NCBI GenBank assembly: GCA_015231755.1 | Contig: JADGAZ010000006.1 | Span: 1-64,000 of the forward strand | Direction of reading: 5' to 3' | Source: Magnetococcales bacterium | Lineage (GTDB): Bacteria > Pseudomonadota > Magnetococcia > Magnetococcales > Magnetaquicoccaceae | DNA: 64,000 nucleotides | Shown: positions 62,747 to 64,000 of the stretch, one piece after another | Position numbering within the stretch: position 1 is the stretch's first letter | Layout: each line of letters starts with the position of its first letter | Position numbers and translations under genes: made by a program | Notes under the pieces: generated by a model | The model's input: the letters and a program-made list of their open reading frames with translations, nothing else | What the model was told of the DNA's origin: nothing | The model's database searches: none

Positions 62747-64000
62747 ATGTCCTCTTATGTTGTTCTGGCCCGTCGTTGGCGGCCGAGGAATTTTGATGCC
62801 CTGGTCGGTCAGCAACATGTGGTGCGGGCCTTAAGAAACGCCATCTCCAGCGGAAGAGTGCCCCATGCGTTTCTTTTTTCCGGCACCCGGGGGGTGGGCA
62901 AGACCACCTTGGCCCGGATTCTGGCCATGCGGCTCAACTGTCGCGACGCCCAGACCCCCGAACCCTGTGGTACCTGCGCCTCTTGTCAAGAGGTGATCGC
63001 CGGTTCTCATCCGGATGTCATGGAGATCGACGCCGCTTCGCGCACCAAGGTGGAGCAGATGCGGGAATTGTTGGAACTCGCTCCGTATGCGCCCTCCTCT
63101 TCGCCCTACAAAGTTTTCATTCTCGACGAAATTCACATGTTGTCCACCCAGTCCTTCAACGCCTTGTTGAAGACTCTGGAAGAGCCACCCTCCCACGTCA
63201 AGTTCATTTTTGCCACCACCGAACCGCGCAAGATTCCCGCCACCATTTTGAGTCGCTGTCAGCGTCATGACTTGAAACGGGTCACGGCGGCCCAGTTGAT
63301 CGGGCATCTGGAAAGCATCATGCAAAAAGAGGGGATCCCCTGGGATGCCGCCGCGTTGGAGGCGGTGGTCCGGGCTGCGGATGGATCGGTGCGGGATGGG
63401 TTGTCGTTGTTGGATCAGGTCATTGCCCACGGCAACGGCGAAGTGCGTCTGGAGGCGGTGCAGACCCTGCTGGGATTGACCGATCTGGAGGCGGTGGAGA
63501 GTCTGGTGGAGCATGTGCTGACCGGGCGTGGACCCGACGTGTTGAGTGCCGCCGACCGGTTTCACGCCGGAGGGGTGGAACCGGTCGCCTTGATGCGGGA
63601 TCTGCTGGATCTGGTGCATCGGCGGGCGCGGGCGCGGGTGACGGCCAATCCTGTCCCGACCACCGGACCGACTCTGGAACAGTTGCAGATGGTCTATCAG
63701 ACCTTCCTGAAGGGGGAAGGGGAGATCAAGGTGGCGGATCAACCCGCCCAGGCTCTGGAAATGGTCTTGTTGCGGGCCGCCTATTTGAAGCCGATTCCCG
63801 ATCTGGAGCAATTGATCGCCAATCTGGGGCCGGGTTCCGGTGCTCCTCCCGCGTTGGGTATCCCCGGGAATACCCGGAGGGGTTCCCCGGGACCAGGGGG
63901 GGCGGTTGCCCTGGGAACGGCGGGACCGTCCGTGTCAACCCTTCCGCTGGAACCGCCATCGGTGGCCTTGGTGACGGAGGCGGTTGCGACCACCCAACCC
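62747..64000 (+). CDS. dnaX: DNA polymerase III gamma/tau subunit DnaX, N-terminal part
   Basis: DnaX is the clamp-loader ATPase of the replisome. The 418 residues present start SYVVLARRWRPRNFDALVGQ, with Walker A GTRGVGKTT near 45, the zinc module CRDAQTPEPCGTCASC near 63-78, Walker B ILDEIHMLS near 123, sensor-1 ATTEPRKIP and arginine finger SRCQRHDL. The gene runs off the window edge inside the Pro/Gly-rich linker after domain III. Any tau/gamma frameshift site lies outside. The ATG at 62747 gives the canonical N-terminus. It follows the SRP RNA, a common arrangement. Confidence 0.97.
   Translation, partial: MSSYVVLARRWRPRNFDALVGQQHVVRALRNAISSGRVPHAFLFSGTRGVGKTTLARILAMRLNCRDAQTPEPCGTCASCQEVIAGSHPDVMEIDAASRTKVEQMRELLELAPYAPSSSPYKVFILDEIHMLSTQSFNALLKTLEEPPSHVKFIFATTEPRKIPATILSRCQRHDLKRVTAAQLIGHLESIMQKEGIPWDAAALEAVVRAADGSVRDGLSLLDQVIAHGNGEVRLEAVQTLLGLTDLEAVESLVEHVLTGRGPDVLSAADRFHAGGVEPVALMRDLLDLVHRRARARVTANPVPTTGPTLEQLQMVYQTFLKGEGEIKVADQPAQALEMVLLRAAYLKPIPDLEQLIANLGPGSGAPPALGIPGNTRRGSPGPGGAVALGTAGPSVSTLPLEPPSVALVTEAVATTQP

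Overview
The window comes from a GC-rich proteobacterium, most likely a magnetotactic bacterium of the Magnetococcales/Magnetococcia. The strongest pointer is a minus-strand operon at 36-41 kb that reads as mamX (cytochrome with three magnetochrome haem motifs), mamZ (MFS permease fused to a ferric-reductase-like membrane domain) and mamH (MFS permease). These families are known from magnetosome biology. The genus assignment is inference from gene content, not from a marker phylogeny.

Layout. 1-150: a scrap of nonribosomal peptide synthetase adenylation domain, joined out of frame to a 5'-truncated recC. 138-6893: recC'-recB-recD. 7176-11332: a less GC-rich two-gene insert, a PHP-domain/SMC-like ATPase plus an AlbA_2/GHKL protein, probably an antiphage module. 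11452-17328: 5'-nucleotidase-sbcD-sbcC. 17519-23886: two response-regulator/histidine-kinase proteins converging on a minus-strand pair, a cyclic-nucleotide-domain/SLC13 permease and an ABC-type substrate-binding-like protein. 24061-33418: a small hypothetical gene, a PPP-type phosphatase, an operon of FimV-like protein, coiled-coil membrane protein and actin-like ATPase, then mtfA, cysM, a KefB-type antiporter and a DUF3124 protein, closed by a strong terminator.

33576-41567 (minus): a chemoreceptor with an HBM-like sensor, then mamH, mamZ, mamX, a membrane-anchored DUF2202 ferritin-like protein and a 51-residue Cys-rich ORF. This looks like an iron redox and transport unit for biomineralisation. 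41801-50099 (plus): a complete yfaA-T-S-Q-P-type bacterial alpha-2-macroglobulin operon, with a thioester in YfaS, a minimal YfaQ and an LprI-like domain fused to YfaP. 50135-58132 (minus): selO, then a GAF/PAS hybrid kinase coupled to a corrinoid methyl-transfer set (DUF1638, UroD-like methyltransferase, corrinoid protein, Fe-S/ASKHA corrinoid activator). 58476-64000: a DUF1643-like gene, an Rpn-family nuclease, tRNA-Ile(GAT), tRNA-Ser(GCT), a thioredoxin-fold 2Fe-2S ferredoxin, a DUF2155 protein, a TadA-like deaminase, tRNA-Ser(GGA), the 4.5S SRP RNA and the start of dnaX.

Many genes are coupled by ATGA overlaps (recB/recD, 5'-nucleotidase/sbcD, SLC13/ABC_sub_bind, mtfA/cysM, kefB/DUF3124, mamX/mamZ, yfaS/yfaQ, corrinoid protein/methyltransferase/DUF1638, DUF2155/tadA). 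This supports reading them as operons. All functions are read from motifs by eye; no database search was run.
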